Notes: generated from the sequence alone by a model not told the origin. A DNA stretch of 39,284 bases from JALONO01 sp038209965 (GCA_038209965.1 JBBQXF010000038.1:1-39284), one strand, 5' to 3'; shown: positions 8,286-16,992, counted from the stretch's first letter. Program-made: numbers and translations.

Positions 8286-10742
8286 ATGAAAAAAAATATA
8301 AGCATCAACATTAGTGGCATTATATTCCACATCGAGGAGGACGGCTACGAAAAGCTCAAACATTATTTGATGAGCATCAACCGTTATTTTGCCACGTATG
8401 AAGATAGTGCCGAAATCATTGCGGACATTGAAAGCCGAATTGCTGAAATTTTCCTTGCCCGGCTTGGCGAAAACAAACAAGTCATTACGCTCGATGATGT
8501 AGAAGACTTGATCACCACGATGGGTACTGTTTCCGATTTTGAGGCTGCCGAGGAGCAATATGCCGAGAAAACCACTTATGATCAGTATAGCGAACTCCAT
8601 ACCGAGCCCAAAGGGCAAAAGCGGCAGCAACGGGAAGGGGAATCCGCCAGTGCTGACACGGCTGCGCCGTCGGTAAAGAAATTGTACCGCGACCTGAACC
8701 GCAAGATCTTGGGCGGGGTAGCATCGGGCATTGCCCATTACTTGGCCATTGACCCCCTGTGGATCCGACTGATCTTTTTGGCTACCTTTTTTGACATCTT
8801 CTTTTTCGTGTCTGTCAGTGGTATTGCCGTTATTGGCTACATCATTTTGTGGGCCATCACCCCGGGCGCTTATGATTTAGCCGAGGAGGCCCGTTACAAA
8901 CGCCTGTTCCGTGATCCCGAGAACCGGGTACTGGGTGGAGTGGGCGCTGGCTTGGCGGCTTACTTTGGGGTGGATGCCACCGTGATCCGCTTATTGTTCG
9001 TGTTTGGCATTTTTCTGGGCGGCACTGGGCTCATTGTCTATTTTATTTTCTGGTTCATTGCCCCAGAGGCCAAAACCTTGACCGACCGGATGCAAATGGA
9101 AGGCGAACCCGTTACTTTGGCCAATATTGAGAAAAAAATCAAAGAAAGCCTCAACCTGGACGAAGATGATCAAGAAAACTTGCTGACCAAAATTTTACTC
9201 TTCCCTTTCCGGGTCATTGCCATGCTGATCGACTTTTTGGGCGGTGTCATGCAGCCAATGGGCGGCTTTGTGGGCCAGTTGCTCAAAGTGGTGGCGGGTG
9301 GTTTCATGATCTTTCTTTCCTTCGCGGTGGTTTCGGCCCTATTGATTGGCATAATGGCCCTGTTTGGCTTTACCGGTCAAGATTGGCTACAATTTGGCAA
9401 CGTTCCCGCCGATGTTGTTCGGCGTAGTTTTCCGGCCGGAGGGTTTGCTTTTGGGTTGGTTGCATTGCTGATCCCCTTCTTGTCATTGGGCATGGTGGGA
9501 ACCTCCTTGTTGGCAGGGCGGCGCATGGTGGCCAAAGCCACGGCCCTCACCCTGTTTGGGGTATGGCTCATCGGGATGGTGGGCTCGGCCATCACCTTGC
9601 CCAGCTTTATCCAATCCTGGCAAACGGAGGCCGACTACCGCACCGAAATGGTGCTGGCCAACACCGGCCAGCTTTTCATCATCGGCCTAGCCGATAATAC
9701 GAAAGAAAATGGCGACCGGGTGGAACTAACCGTGCGTGGCTACGACGGCCCGGAAGTCAAACTGGTCAAAGTGGTGGAAGCACACGGCACCGACCGCGAA
9801 GAGGCCGTGGTCAACGCCAAGATGCTCGAGCACCAAGTGCGGCAAGAAGCCAACCTGCTTGCCCTTGATGGAATGGCCACTTACAAGCCCAACAGCATTT
9901 TCCGCGCCCAGCAGGTACGGGTCGAACTCTACGTTCCCTACGGAAAGGAATTTATCATGAAAAAGAGCCTGCGGAAAGTATTGCGCCATACCCTTTATCC
10001 ATTTGGCTACGAAGGCAGCGAACTGAGCGATACAACCCGCTGGATATTTGATGAAAACGGGCTGAAATGCCTCTCGTGCCCAACTAGACCGAAGGATGAA
10101 ACCGCCCGTTCTTTTGACCGCGAAAACATGGAGGGATATGTAAAGGAGTTTGACAACAAGGACTTTGCCCGGATTTCGGTCAGCGATCATTTCCGTGTTG
10201 AATTGCGGCAGAGCAGCCAGTTTGAAGTACTGGTAGAAGGCGATGAGCAAGAAGTGGCCAATGTAACGGTGGTGCAAGACGGCCAAGACCTCAAGATTTT
10301 ATACAAAGGCAACGCAGTCGGAAAGGAAGATTTGCACATCCACATTGCCCTGCCCTCGCTTAAGTATTTAGCCTTGGCGGGTAGCACCCACACCAACATC
10401 GAGGGCTTTGAGGGTGAACGAACCGAGATCGTGATGTCGGGCACTGCCGATTGTGAAGCCAATTTATCGGCCGAAGACTTGGCCATTACCCTGTCCGAAA
10501 AGGCTGAATTGCACCTTGAGGGCCGGGGCAAGCAGCTTCAACTGGTGGTGAGTGGGGCGGCCGATGCCAATACTGTCAATTTCAAGGCCCAACAGGTCAA
10601 TGTGACCGCCAGTGACAAAGGTGCTGCCCATGTCTTTGCCTCCAAGCAGATTGAGATCAGTTCCTCGGGGGCCAGCGAGGTCACCTACAAAGGCAAACCC
10701 AAAGTAGTCGGTGCTACTGGAAACTTTTCGGAGGCCGAGTAA
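8286..10742 (+). CDS. Double-PspC membrane protein with C-terminal putative auto-transporter adhesin (head GIN-like) domain
   Basis: An 818-residue envelope protein with several parts. Residues 1-95 are the Bacteroidota-specific N-terminal region (MKKNISINISGIIFHIEEDG). Two PspC domains follow: 131-193 (KKLYRDLNRKILGGVASGIA plus a membrane pair) and 205-262 (KRLFRDPENRVLGGVGAGLA plus spans). Four or more hydrophobic spans lie at about 305-440. Then comes an extracytoplasmic region and, from about 621, a repetitive beta-rich domain (DFARISVSDHFRVELRQ, ILYKGN, LALAGSTHTNIEG, VVSGAADANT) resembling the DUF2807/head GIN fold. PspC domains sense membrane stress in the phage-shock response; the paired padR suggests joint regulation. 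The gene ends at a strong terminator 18 bp after the stop. The exact signal and partner are unknown. Confidence 0.88.
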   Translation: MKKNISINISGIIFHIEEDGYEKLKHYLMSINRYFATYEDSAEIIADIESRIAEIFLARLGENKQVITLDDVEDLITTMGTVSDFEAAEEQYAEKTTYDQYSELHTEPKGQKRQQREGESASADTAAPSVKKLYRDLNRKILGGVASGIAHYLAIDPLWIRLIFLATFFDIFFFVSVSGIAVIGYIILWAITPGAYDLAEEARYKRLFRDPENRVLGGVGAGLAAYFGVDATVIRLLFVFGIFLGGTGLIVYFIFWFIAPEAKTLTDRMQMEGEPVTLANIEKKIKESLNLDEDDQENLLTKILLFPFRVIAMLIDFLGGVMQPMGGFVGQLLKVVAGGFMIFLSFAVVSALLIGIMALFGFTGQDWLQFGNVPADVVRRSFPAGGFAFGLVALLIPFLSLGMVGTSLLAGRRMVAKATALTLFGVWLIGMVGSAITLPSFIQSWQTEADYRTEMVLANTGQLFIIGLADNTKENGDRVELTVRGYDGPEVKLVKVVEAHGTDREEAVVNAKMLEHQVRQEANLLALDGMATYKPNSIFRAQQVRVELYVPYGKEFIMKKSLRKVLRHTLYPFGYEGSELSDTTRWIFDENGLKCLSCPTRPKDETARSFDRENMEGYVKEFDNKDFARISVSDHFRVELRQSSQFEVLVEGDEQEVANVTVVQDGQDLKILYKGNAVGKEDLHIHIALPSLKYLALAGSTHTNIEGFEGERTEIVMSGTADCEANLSAEDLAITLSEKAELHLEGRGKQLQLVVSGAADANTVNFKAQQVNVTASDKGAAHVFASKQIEISSSGASEVTYKGKPKVVGATGNFSEAE

Positions 10743-10760
10743 ACCGCTGAGGGTACTGCT

Positions 10761-10800
10761 AAAAAGGTTTCAAACTTTTGCCAAGTTTGAAACCTTTTTT
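10761..10800 (+). terminator. Intrinsic terminator of the padR-pspC unit
   Basis: A perfect 17-bp stem (10761-10777 with 10783-10799) and a 5-base loop TTGCC. The right arm ends in a run of six T and the left arm begins with A5, so it can work on both strands. It lies 18 bp after the stop of the PspC gene and downstream of the convergent SDR gene. Confidence 0.92.
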
Positions 10801-10922
10801 CTTCCCAAAGTGCAGGCTTGTTCGTGTTTGGTAATTGTCCGGCGGATTCATTTGGTCCAAACGGTTCTAATTGTCGCTCAGATGGATGGCACGTGGGCAC
10901 GTATTGTCCACTGGACAGCATT

Positions 10923-11609
10923 TTAGGCATTGCCATACATTTTCAAAACAGTTTCGCGCAGCGACCCGCCCATGGGAGAGCAGACAAAGGCCATTAAATC
11001 GGCAATGTCCTCCCCACTGACCCAGTCAGCAAAGTTGGCTTCGGGCATGGCCACACGGTTGGCCGGGGTGTCAATCGTGCTGGGCACAATGACCGATGCC
11101 CGGACTTGGCAAGCTTTGCCCGCCTCGTTCAAGTGCTCGGCCAACCGAAAAACCAGTGATTTGCTCAAGCTATAAGCCAACATGTTTTTGCCAACCCCCG
11201 GGGACAAGGCTGGCTTGGCCCCGACAAAAATCAGGTGGCCGCCGGTAGGCTGCTGGGCCATTTGTGCAAATAGGGGGCGGGCCATGAAATACGCCGATTC
11301 AAAGTTGAGCTTCATCATTTTTTCCACCAATGGGCCGTCCGTTTCGATCACCCCACCCATGGCAAAACCACCGACCAACATCACCGCGACCGCAACTTGG
11401 CCATGTTGCTCCACTGTGTCGGCTACCAATTGGGCACAAGCTGCCTCGTCCGTCACGTCCACCACTTGGGAGCTGAGCCGCTCGGCTACCGCCAATGATT
11501 CGTGGGGGGCCAACGTTGCCACCACCTGATAGCCCTCCGCCAAAAATTTTTGGGTCACCTGCCGGCCCAACCCGCCAGCCGCCCCAGTAATAATACATAT
11601 TTTAGGCAT
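10923..11609 (-). CDS. Short-chain dehydrogenase/reductase, dihydropteridine-reductase-like active site
   Basis: A 228-residue Rossmann-fold oxidoreductase. The NAD(P)-binding TGAAGGLG is at 9-16, an N-x-x-x-A helix (LNFESAY) at about 101, and the catalytic Y146-S-L-S-K150 is present. The usual catalytic Ser, about 13 residues before the Tyr in classical SDRs, is not where expected: the segment reads FVGAKPALSPGVGKNMLAY. This GAK-A-L arrangement is that of quinonoid dihydropteridine reductase, which also lacks the Ser. The second strand lacks an obvious acidic NAD-selecting residue (VVATLAPHESL). The substrate is therefore open; a pterin or quinonoid substrate is only a suggestion. Convergent with the PspC gene. 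Confidence 0.82.
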   Translation of the reverse strand: MPKICIITGAAGGLGRQVTQKFLAEGYQVVATLAPHESLAVAERLSSQVVDVTDEAACAQLVADTVEQHGQVAVAVMLVGGFAMGGVIETDGPLVEKMMKLNFESAYFMARPLFAQMAQQPTGGHLIFVGAKPALSPGVGKNMLAYSLSKSLVFRLAEHLNEAGKACQVRASVIVPSTIDTPANRVAMPEANFADWVSGEDIADLMAFVCSPMGGSLRETVLKMYGNA

Positions 11610-11895
11610 AGATATAGATAATTTAGAAAAAATACTACACTTTGACGCAATTTAGAAAATTTTATAGGTAAGCGAATATTAGTCTTGTTCTATTACTGAA
11701 ACCGGCTGCTATTACTATACTAACCCTTGTTTATATTGATTGAAAATCAACAAGTTATCTATTTTTTCAACTCGTTGCATTGATAAACAGCGGCATCATT
11801 CATCGAGAATGTTCACTTTTCGTGAAGAATAAGCAGAAAATGAACTTATTAAATGTGGTCTGTTGACAAAATACAAAACTCAACTAGATCAGAAA

Positions 11896-12282
11896 TTAAA
11901 ACCAAGTGGCCAAGAAGCGCATTAGTTCATGCTTCATTTCGTCATATAGCTTGAAAAAAACCTCCATGCGCTCGCGCTCCGTGGTATGGTCTGGGTATAA
12001 CTGGTGTTGGATGTTTTGGGGGTTGTGGGCGGCGTCTTTGGCCAGGGCCTCCTCGTGCACTTTGAGGTCATGCTGGGCAATATCGATCTGTTCGTTTTGG
12101 ATGATGAGCTGGTTCTGGAAGTGGCTCAAATGCTGCTGAAACTCGGGGCGGTTATTGCGAACGGCTACTTCCTCGAGCCGTTCCTGAAAAATCACCAGCT
12201 CTTGCTTATAAAAGGTCAACTGATTGGTCCACCGTTGGTGGTCAAAGTGAAGGTCGCTATAATGAACTTTCTTTGCTTCCAT
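11896..12282 (-). CDS. Conserved-looking small charged helical protein, function unknown
   Basis: A 128-residue hydrophilic protein with no signal peptide or membrane span. From about residue 18 to 85 it has a heptad-like, Gln/Glu-rich helical pattern (TFYKQELVIFQERLEEVAVR, then FQNQLIIQNEQIDIAQHDLK), suggesting an antiparallel coiled coil. The C terminus (ERMEVFFKLYDEMKHELMRF) is also helical. ATG 12280-12282 (MEAKKVHYSDLHFDH) is a better start than the further-upstream ATG, whose extra 45 residues look untranslated. The gene is divergent from moaE with 268 bp between. I do not recognise a family name; the codon pattern and charge distribution support a real gene. Confidence 0.65.
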   Translation of the reverse strand: MEAKKVHYSDLHFDHQRWTNQLTFYKQELVIFQERLEEVAVRNNRPEFQQHLSHFQNQLIIQNEQIDIAQHDLKVHEEALAKDAAHNPQNIQHQLYPDHTTERERMEVFFKLYDEMKHELMRFLATWF

Positions 12283-12550
12283 AAAAATGGTTTTTAGGTA
12301 CATTAGTGAGAAATTGCCAATCTTACAAGGTCGTTCGTGATCGGCTTGGCCCAAAGGAACAATACCTACTGGCCAAAAACAATGACTTTGATCATGCTGA
12401 AAAATCAGTTGCCCCAAAACAGCTTTTATTTATGCGCAACCAAAACTGGTTTGTCCCCAACCAGTTGAAGTATTGAAAATCAAGGGATAAATTATAGAAT
12501 CCGCCAACTGCCCGCATTCGGGGTACGTTTTCTTTTAGCTCAATGACAAT
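12283..12550. promoter_or_regulatory. Divergent intergenic region with an 8-bp inverted repeat
   Basis: It separates the helical-protein gene (minus) and moaE (plus). AACTGGTT (12444-12451) and AACCAGTT (12459-12466) form a perfect inverted repeat around a 7-base loop, roughly 85 bp before moaE. It could be an operator or hairpin; no clear TAnnTTTG box is seen. Confidence 0.3.
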
Positions 12551-12961
12551 ATGATCGCAATTACAGACCAGCCGATAGTTGTAGAACATGTGACCCAGCG
12601 CGTGCAAAGTGATTTAGCCGGGGGCATCAATGTGTTTATCGGTACCGTGCGCAACCACGCGGGCGCCCGCAAGGTGCTGCGCCTAGAATACGAAGCCTAT
12701 GGATCCATGGCCGAAAAAACCATGCGGGAGATTGCCGAAGAAGCGCGCGCCCGCTGGCAGTTGATCGGCTGCGCCATAGTGCACCGCACCGGGATGCTTC
12801 AAATCGGCGAGGTGGCGGTGGTTATCGCTGTGTCGGCCCCACATCGCCAAGCCACCTTTGAGGCTTGCCAGTACGTAATCGATACCGTGAAAGAGCGGGT
12901 GCCAATCTGGAAAAAGGAATTTTATGAAGACGGCCAAGTGTGGGTGGCTGCCCACCCGTAA
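12551..12961 (+). CDS. moaE: Molybdopterin synthase catalytic subunit
   Basis: MoaE with MoaD inserts the dithiolene sulfurs that turn cyclic pyranopterin monophosphate into molybdopterin. The 136-residue product has the expected landmarks: INVFIGTVRNHAGARKVLRL (the GTVR-x-x-x-x-G-R region), LEYEAY, HRTGMLQIGEVAVVIAVSAPHR, and the C-terminal VPIWKKEFYEDG containing the catalytic lysines. No moaD, moaA, moaC or other cofactor gene is in the window, so the partner must be encoded elsewhere. Its stop is six bases from the end of the convergent membrane-protein gene. The start ATG 12551 gives the usual family N terminus. Confidence 0.95.
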   Translation: MIAITDQPIVVEHVTQRVQSDLAGGINVFIGTVRNHAGARKVLRLEYEAYGSMAEKTMREIAEEARARWQLIGCAIVHRTGMLQIGEVAVVIAVSAPHRQATFEACQYVIDTVKERVPIWKKEFYEDGQVWVAAHP

Positions 12962-12966
12962 ACCCC

Positions 12967-13806
12967 TCAAAAACCAATGCGCAATCCGTGCCCAGCCAAA
13001 TACAACATGGCAAGCATGGCACCTATAAATACAACAAGTACTTTGGGCGAGAATTTGTCAATGGGGAAATTTCTGACCAGCGTCATTTTGCCCCCCAGAG
13101 GAAGCGAAAAGGCCAAAATACCAGCCAGAAATAGGAGGGGCGAAGCCAACAATACCAAATACTGAATACTCTTCACCTTAAAGGCCAAAACCCCGATCAA
13201 CAGGAAAGTGAGGATGGCCGGGATGAATCCGACCCGGACAATGAACTGCTTTGGGTGCTGCTCCACCTGCCAGTCGATGGAAGGGGCCAGTTTGAGCCAT
13301 ATATTACGGTGTAAAAAGCCGCTCGCCAACAAGACCGCCCCAAAAAGAATTCCCAACACCTGGTTGGTAACTTTGGGGATTTTAAACCAAACAAAAATAA
13401 CGGCCAAGCCATGATAGGTAAAAACGCCTTGCAGAAAACTGCCAAGAAACAGGGCGAAACTCAAAATGTAGCCCCAAGTAAGATAAAGACGTAATAGACT
13501 GTTGCTCCGACGGTTGCGCTGGAGGAGCGAGGAGCTGAGCATCGCAATGACCCCCATGAAAACGATTGGGGAGGAGTAAACCAGAAAGATGAATTGTCGG
13601 TCCCAACTTGCCAAGGGATTGTGAAACATTTCCAATTGGCCAAAAAACAGAATGGCGCGAAAGCCCAAGGCTTTCATGGCCAAGCCCTGCACCGTCGAGT
13701 ACGTGTAACAGAGCAGAGACATCACCGTGGCACTTGCAAAAAAAGAATTCGCGGTTAGCCAAAATGCCCGAACAATTTTGTCTAGGGAAGTGCGCGGTGC
13801 TGCCAT
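12967..13806 (-). CDS. Multi-span membrane protein, function unknown
   Basis: A 279-residue integral membrane protein with about seven hydrophobic segments, roughly at 16-40, 70-92, 108-130, 133-146, 148-166, 190-212, 217-237 and a final one at 255-272. The soluble N terminus is short and basic (MAAPRTSLDKIVR). Polar residues inside spans are few and no transport or enzyme motif is recognised. It sits directly downstream of the ribosomal operon on the same strand, where rpoB is normally found, but is separated from it by a strong terminator. It ends five bases before the convergent moaE stop. It has its own start at ATG 13804-13806, and the 3' arm of the terminator lies only 45 bp upstream, so its promoter must be close by or overlap. 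Confidence 0.7.
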   Translation of the reverse strand: MAAPRTSLDKIVRAFWLTANSFFASATVMSLLCYTYSTVQGLAMKALGFRAILFFGQLEMFHNPLASWDRQFIFLVYSSPIVFMGVIAMLSSSLLQRNRRSNSLLRLYLTWGYILSFALFLGSFLQGVFTYHGLAVIFVWFKIPKVTNQVLGILFGAVLLASGFLHRNIWLKLAPSIDWQVEQHPKQFIVRVGFIPAILTFLLIGVLAFKVKSIQYLVLLASPLLFLAGILAFSLPLGGKMTLVRNFPIDKFSPKVLVVFIGAMLAMLYLAGHGLRIGF

Positions 13807-13845
13807 ACTGGGTTAATGTGAAATGACACAAGTAGTTTCGGGCTT

Positions 13846-13886
13846 AAAAATACAAAGCCCGGTTGCAAATGCAGCCGGGCTTTGTA
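13846..13886 (-). terminator. Intrinsic terminator after rplL
   Basis: A 16-bp stem (13851-13866 with 13871-13886, one G-T wobble) and loop AAAT. On the minus strand it is followed by TTTTT (13846-13850). It lies 18 bp past the rplL stop and closes the tRNA-Trp/ribosomal operon. Confidence 0.9.
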
Positions 13887-13904
13887 CCAAATGAAGAAAC
13901 AAAA

Positions 13905-14279
13905 CTATTTGATCTCGATTTCAGCGCCAGCTTCCTGCAGCTTCTTGGCCAAATCATCGGCTTCGGCTTTGCTGATTCCTTCTTTAACCGGCTTGGGAGC
14001 GTTGTCCACCAAATCCTTGGCTTCTTTCAGGCCAAGGCCAGTCAAATCTTTCACCAATTTCACCACGCCCAGTTTTTGAGCACCAGCGGCTTTCAAAATC
14101 ACATCAAAAGATGTTTTTTCGGGAGCAGCTTCGGCAGCAGCGGCTGGGGCAGCTACCGCAACGGCAGCCGCAGCAGCAGGCTTAATGCCGTAATCGTTCT
14201 CGAGGATTTGAGCCAGTTCGTTAACTTCCTTTACGGTCAAATTTACCAATTGTTCTGCAAACGCTTTCAAGTCAGCCAT
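13905..14279 (-). CDS. rplL: 50S ribosomal protein L7/L12
   Basis: L7/L12 forms the flexible stalk of the large subunit and recruits translation GTPases. The 124-residue product has the N-terminal dimerisation helix pair (MADLKAFAEQLVNLTVKEVN), an Ala-rich hinge at about 35-55 and the globular C-terminal domain with EKTSFDVILKAAGAQKLGVV, KDLTGLGLKEAKDLVDNAP and the ending AGAEIEIK. ATG 14277-14279 is the family start; upstream in-frame codons belong to the leader. The 101-bp rplJ-rplL interval is AT-rich near the start codon. In most bacteria rpoB follows; here a terminator follows instead. Confidence 0.98.
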   Translation of the reverse strand: MADLKAFAEQLVNLTVKEVNELAQILENDYGIKPAAAAAVAVAAPAAAAEAAPEKTSFDVILKAAGAQKLGVVKLVKDLTGLGLKEAKDLVDNAPKPVKEGISKAEADDLAKKLQEAGAEIEIK

Positions 14280-14380
14280 TGTAGTATTAAGTTTTTGGAT
14301 TGTCGATAATAAAAATAAAAAATAAACGTAAATAACTGGGAACCATACAGCCCGTAACACAACTGCACAGTGGGCGCAAC

Positions 14381-14926
14381 CTACTCGCTACGCTCTCCCA
14401 ATGTCTTGAGTACCCCATGAATGATGTTGCCACCACTTTGCAACGCGCCAAGCACGTTTTGCATGGGAGACTGCAACAGTCCGATAATTTCGCCCAATAA
14501 ATCTTCTTTGGACTTGAGGGTTTCCAACGTATCCAATTGGTTGTCGCCGATGAAGAGATCGTAGTTGATGGAAGCACCCTTCAACAGCGGCCTTGGATTA
14601 CCTTTTTTGGAATTTTTCTTGCGGAAATCCTTTATCAGAGTTGCCGGAAGTTTGGGGTTTTCGGGAGAGAACATCACCCCCGAGAAACCTCTGAACACTG
14701 TATCATCAAAAGATGAAAAGTCGCCTTTTCCTGTACGCTCAAGCGCCTTTCTGATGAGAGAGTTTTTGATTACCCGATACTCAATCCCTTTCTCATAGCA
14801 GGTACGGCGAAAGATGTTGGTCTTGGCGACCGTCATGCCTGATGCATCGGTAATGTAAAAATTTGCACAATCGGCAAACTTTTCGGTAAGTTCATTGATG
14901 ATTACTTCTTTTTCTTCCCTTGTCAT
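14381..14926 (-). CDS. rplJ: 50S ribosomal protein L10
   Basis: L10 anchors the L7/L12 dimers to 23S rRNA at the stalk base and usually represses translation of its own mRNA. The 181-residue product starts MTREEKEVIINELTEKFADC and contains the RNA-binding RRTCYEKGIEYRVIKNSL and FRGFSGVMFSPENP segments. The C-terminal helix (KEDLLGEIIGLLQSPMQNVL and on to about 170) offers the L12-binding sites. It starts 12 bp after the rplA stop, so it is translated from the same transcript. Length and order are as expected. Confidence 0.97.
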   Translation of the reverse strand: MTREEKEVIINELTEKFADCANFYITDASGMTVAKTNIFRRTCYEKGIEYRVIKNSLIRKALERTGKGDFSSFDDTVFRGFSGVMFSPENPKLPATLIKDFRKKNSKKGNPRPLLKGASINYDLFIGDNQLDTLETLKSKEDLLGEIIGLLQSPMQNVLGALQSGGNIIHGVLKTLGERSE

Positions 14927-14938
14927 CGTTTCTCCATT

Positions 14939-15637
14939 TTACAGTCCTGGCACGGACGTTTTGTCAATAGTGATACCGGGGCTCATGGTACTGGAGAGCG
15001 TTACGCTCCTCACATAGGTACCTTTGGCAGTTGATGGTTTCAACTTGACAATGGTATTGATAAGCTCCCGAGCGTTTTCCCGAATTTGATCCGGCGCAAA
15101 TGAAACTTTTCCAATGCTGGTGTGGATAATGCCAGTTTTATCGACTTTAAAATCGATTTTGCCTTGCTTTACCTCTCTCACCGCTTTGCCCACGTCCATG
15201 GTTACCGTACCGGACTTGGGGTTGGGCATCAAGCCACGTGGACCCAGGATCCGGCCCAATTTACCTACTTTGGCCATTACGGTCGGCATCGTGATGATTA
15301 CGTCAACATCGGTCCACCCTTTCTCAATCTGAGAAATAAAGTCGTCAAGTCCTACGTGTTCAGCGCCTGCTTCTCTCGCTTCTGCCTCTTTTTCGGGGGT
15401 GCACAGCACCAAAACCCGTACTTGCTTACCTGTGCCGTGCGGCAAGGCTACAACGCCCCTCACCATTTGATCGGCTTTGCGCGGGTCAACTCCCAAGCGG
15501 ACATCGATATCCACCGATGCATCAAACTTGGCATAATTGATCTCTTTTACCAGCGCAGAAGCGTCTTCAAGGGAGTACTCATTCTGGGGGTTGTATTTGG
15601 CAAGTGCTTCTTTTTGCTTTTTAGTTAACTTTCCCAT
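14939..15637 (-). CDS. rplA: 50S ribosomal protein L1
   Basis: L1 binds the mobile L1 stalk of 23S rRNA, assists release of deacylated tRNA, and in many bacteria represses its own operon. The product is 232 residues and begins MGKLTKKQKEALAKYNPQNE. Key segments are KFDASVDIDVRLGVDPRKAD, VRGVVALPHGTGK, LGRILGPRGLMPNPKSGTVT and the C-terminal SSTMSPGITID, all typical. ATG 15635-15637 was preferred over a start five codons upstream because MGKLTKKQ is the family N terminus. Forty-five bases separate it from rplK. Confidence 0.98.
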   Translation of the reverse strand: MGKLTKKQKEALAKYNPQNEYSLEDASALVKEINYAKFDASVDIDVRLGVDPRKADQMVRGVVALPHGTGKQVRVLVLCTPEKEAEAREAGAEHVGLDDFISQIEKGWTDVDVIITMPTVMAKVGKLGRILGPRGLMPNPKSGTVTMDVGKAVREVKQGKIDFKVDKTGIIHTSIGKVSFAPDQIRENARELINTIVKLKPSTAKGTYVRSVTLSSTMSPGITIDKTSVPGL

Positions 15638-15682
15638 TGTTGGTGTCTTCAAAAACGATACTGAAAATTACACTCGTTTGCG

Positions 15683-16126
15683 CTACGCTGCCCAAGGAGG
15701 GGAGCCGGCTACGGTCAAACCCATGCTGCGGGCTGTTCCGGCCACCATTTTCATGGCTGATTCGATGGTGAAACAGTTCAGGTCGGGCATTTTGATTTCG
15801 GCAATGGTATGGATTTGATCCCAAGTAACCGAACCAATCTTGGCCCTATTTGGCTCTGCTGAACCCTTTTTTGCTTTCGAGGCTTCCATCAACAGAATGG
15901 CTGAGGGGGAGGTTTTGATTATGAAATCGAAAGACTTGTCGGAATAAACCGTAATCCGTACAGGCACTACTTGGCCCATCCGGTCTTGGGTGCGGGCATT
16001 GAACTGTTTACAGAATTCCATAATGTTCAAGCCCTTGCTCCCGAGTGCCGGGCCAATGGGGGGAGCTGGGTTGGCCTGCCCACCCTTCACCTGTAACTTA
16101 ACAAAGGTTACTATTTCTTTTGCCAT
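15683..16126 (-). CDS. rplK: 50S ribosomal protein L11
   Basis: L11 binds the GTPase-associated centre of 23S rRNA together with L10. The 147-residue product begins MAKEIVTFVKLQVKGGQANP and carries the hallmark PAPPIGPALGSKGLNIMEFC, the RMGQVVPVRITVY strand, the FDFIIKTSPSAILL segment, and the C-terminal RNA-binding domain ending VAGTARSMGLTV. Its start codon lies two bases after the nusG stop codon, so translation is probably coupled. Confidence 0.98.
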   Translation of the reverse strand: MAKEIVTFVKLQVKGGQANPAPPIGPALGSKGLNIMEFCKQFNARTQDRMGQVVPVRITVYSDKSFDFIIKTSPSAILLMEASKAKKGSAEPNRAKIGSVTWDQIHTIAEIKMPDLNCFTIESAMKMVAGTARSMGLTVAGSPPWAA

Positions 16127-16128
16127 GA

Positions 16129-16701
16129 TTATTGTTCTTTAACAACTTGGATGTAGTTCAATTCGACAGGGGTGTTCCTGCCAAAAATTTTCACCATAAC
16201 GTTGAGCTTCTTCTTTTCCTCAAACACCTCTTCCACAGTACCAATAAAGCCGTTGAACGGGCCGTCCATTACTTTGACTGCCTCGCCCGCAATGAAAGAA
16301 ACATTGTGCTTTACTTCCTGTTCGTCGGCATCGGCTACTTTGCCCAGCAGACGGGTAATCTCAGATTCGCGCATCGGCTTGGGGGCGGCGTTGATGTTGG
16401 CGCCGTCCACATCCAAGAAATTGATGACACCGGGTACGCTTTTGATAGTATGGATGATTTCACCATTACTAAGGTTGGCGTAAACAAAAATATAACCGGG
16501 GTACAAAATTTTCTCGACGGCTACTTTCTTACTCTTACCGTCTTTCATTTTACGGATCTGGTACACTTTTTCTGCCGGGGCAAGTACTTGATCGATGTTT
16601 TCGCTGAGCTTATGGATAGAAATTTCTTTCTCAAGGTAAGCTTTTACCTTTTTTTCCTGCCCGCTGACAGCTCGAACCAAGTACCATTTCAATTCGCTCA
16701 T
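16129..16701 (-). CDS. nusG: Transcription termination/antitermination factor NusG
   Basis: NusG binds RNA polymerase and couples it to ribosomes or Rho. The 190-residue product has the NGN domain (MSELKWYLVRAVSGQEKKVK, then RKMKDGKSKKVAVEKILYPG with YIFVYANLSN), a linker, and the C-terminal KOW domain (about 135-190: FIAGEAVKVMDGPFNGFIGT, then VEEVFEEKKKLNVMVKIFGR). The ending TPVELNYIQVVKEQ is typical of Bacteroidota NusG. It lies 96 bp after secE and two bases before rplK. Confidence 0.97.
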   Translation of the reverse strand: MSELKWYLVRAVSGQEKKVKAYLEKEISIHKLSENIDQVLAPAEKVYQIRKMKDGKSKKVAVEKILYPGYIFVYANLSNGEIIHTIKSVPGVINFLDVDGANINAAPKPMRESEITRLLGKVADADEQEVKHNVSFIAGEAVKVMDGPFNGFIGTVEEVFEEKKKLNVMVKIFGRNTPVELNYIQVVKEQ

Positions 16702-16797
16702 GGTGATAACGTGGTTTACATAAAAAGTTTCGCTTGCTAACTTACTGAAGGAAGCACTGGAGAAGGTTGCAATAAATTAGCTGCTCCACTTTTTAAA

Positions 16798-16992
16798 TTA
16801 TTTAAAGAGCTGATAAAATACATTCAGCCCTCTATCTAGGGCGAAGTCGACCACACCGATGAGCATGGCAAAAATGAGTGAAGCGATCAACACCAATATT
16901 GAGTTGTTTTGCAACTCTGCGTATTTCGTCCACGTCACGTTTTCCAGCATCTCGATCCGCGACTCCTTCAAAAATTCAATTACCTTGTTCAT
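16798..16992 (-). CDS. secE: Preprotein translocase subunit SecE
   Basis: SecE clamps the SecY channel. This is the short single-span form: 64 residues with an amphipathic N-terminal helix (NKVIEFLKESRIEMLENVTW), the conserved VTWTKYAELQNNS that leads into one membrane span (about 32-53), and a short external tail. The position between tRNA-Trp and nusG is the classic one, which supports the call despite the small size. The start is ATG 16990-16992, 20 bases after the 3' end of the tRNA. Confidence 0.95.
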   Translation of the reverse strand: MNKVIEFLKESRIEMLENVTWTKYAELQNNSILVLIASLIFAMLIGVVDFALDRGLNVFYQLFK

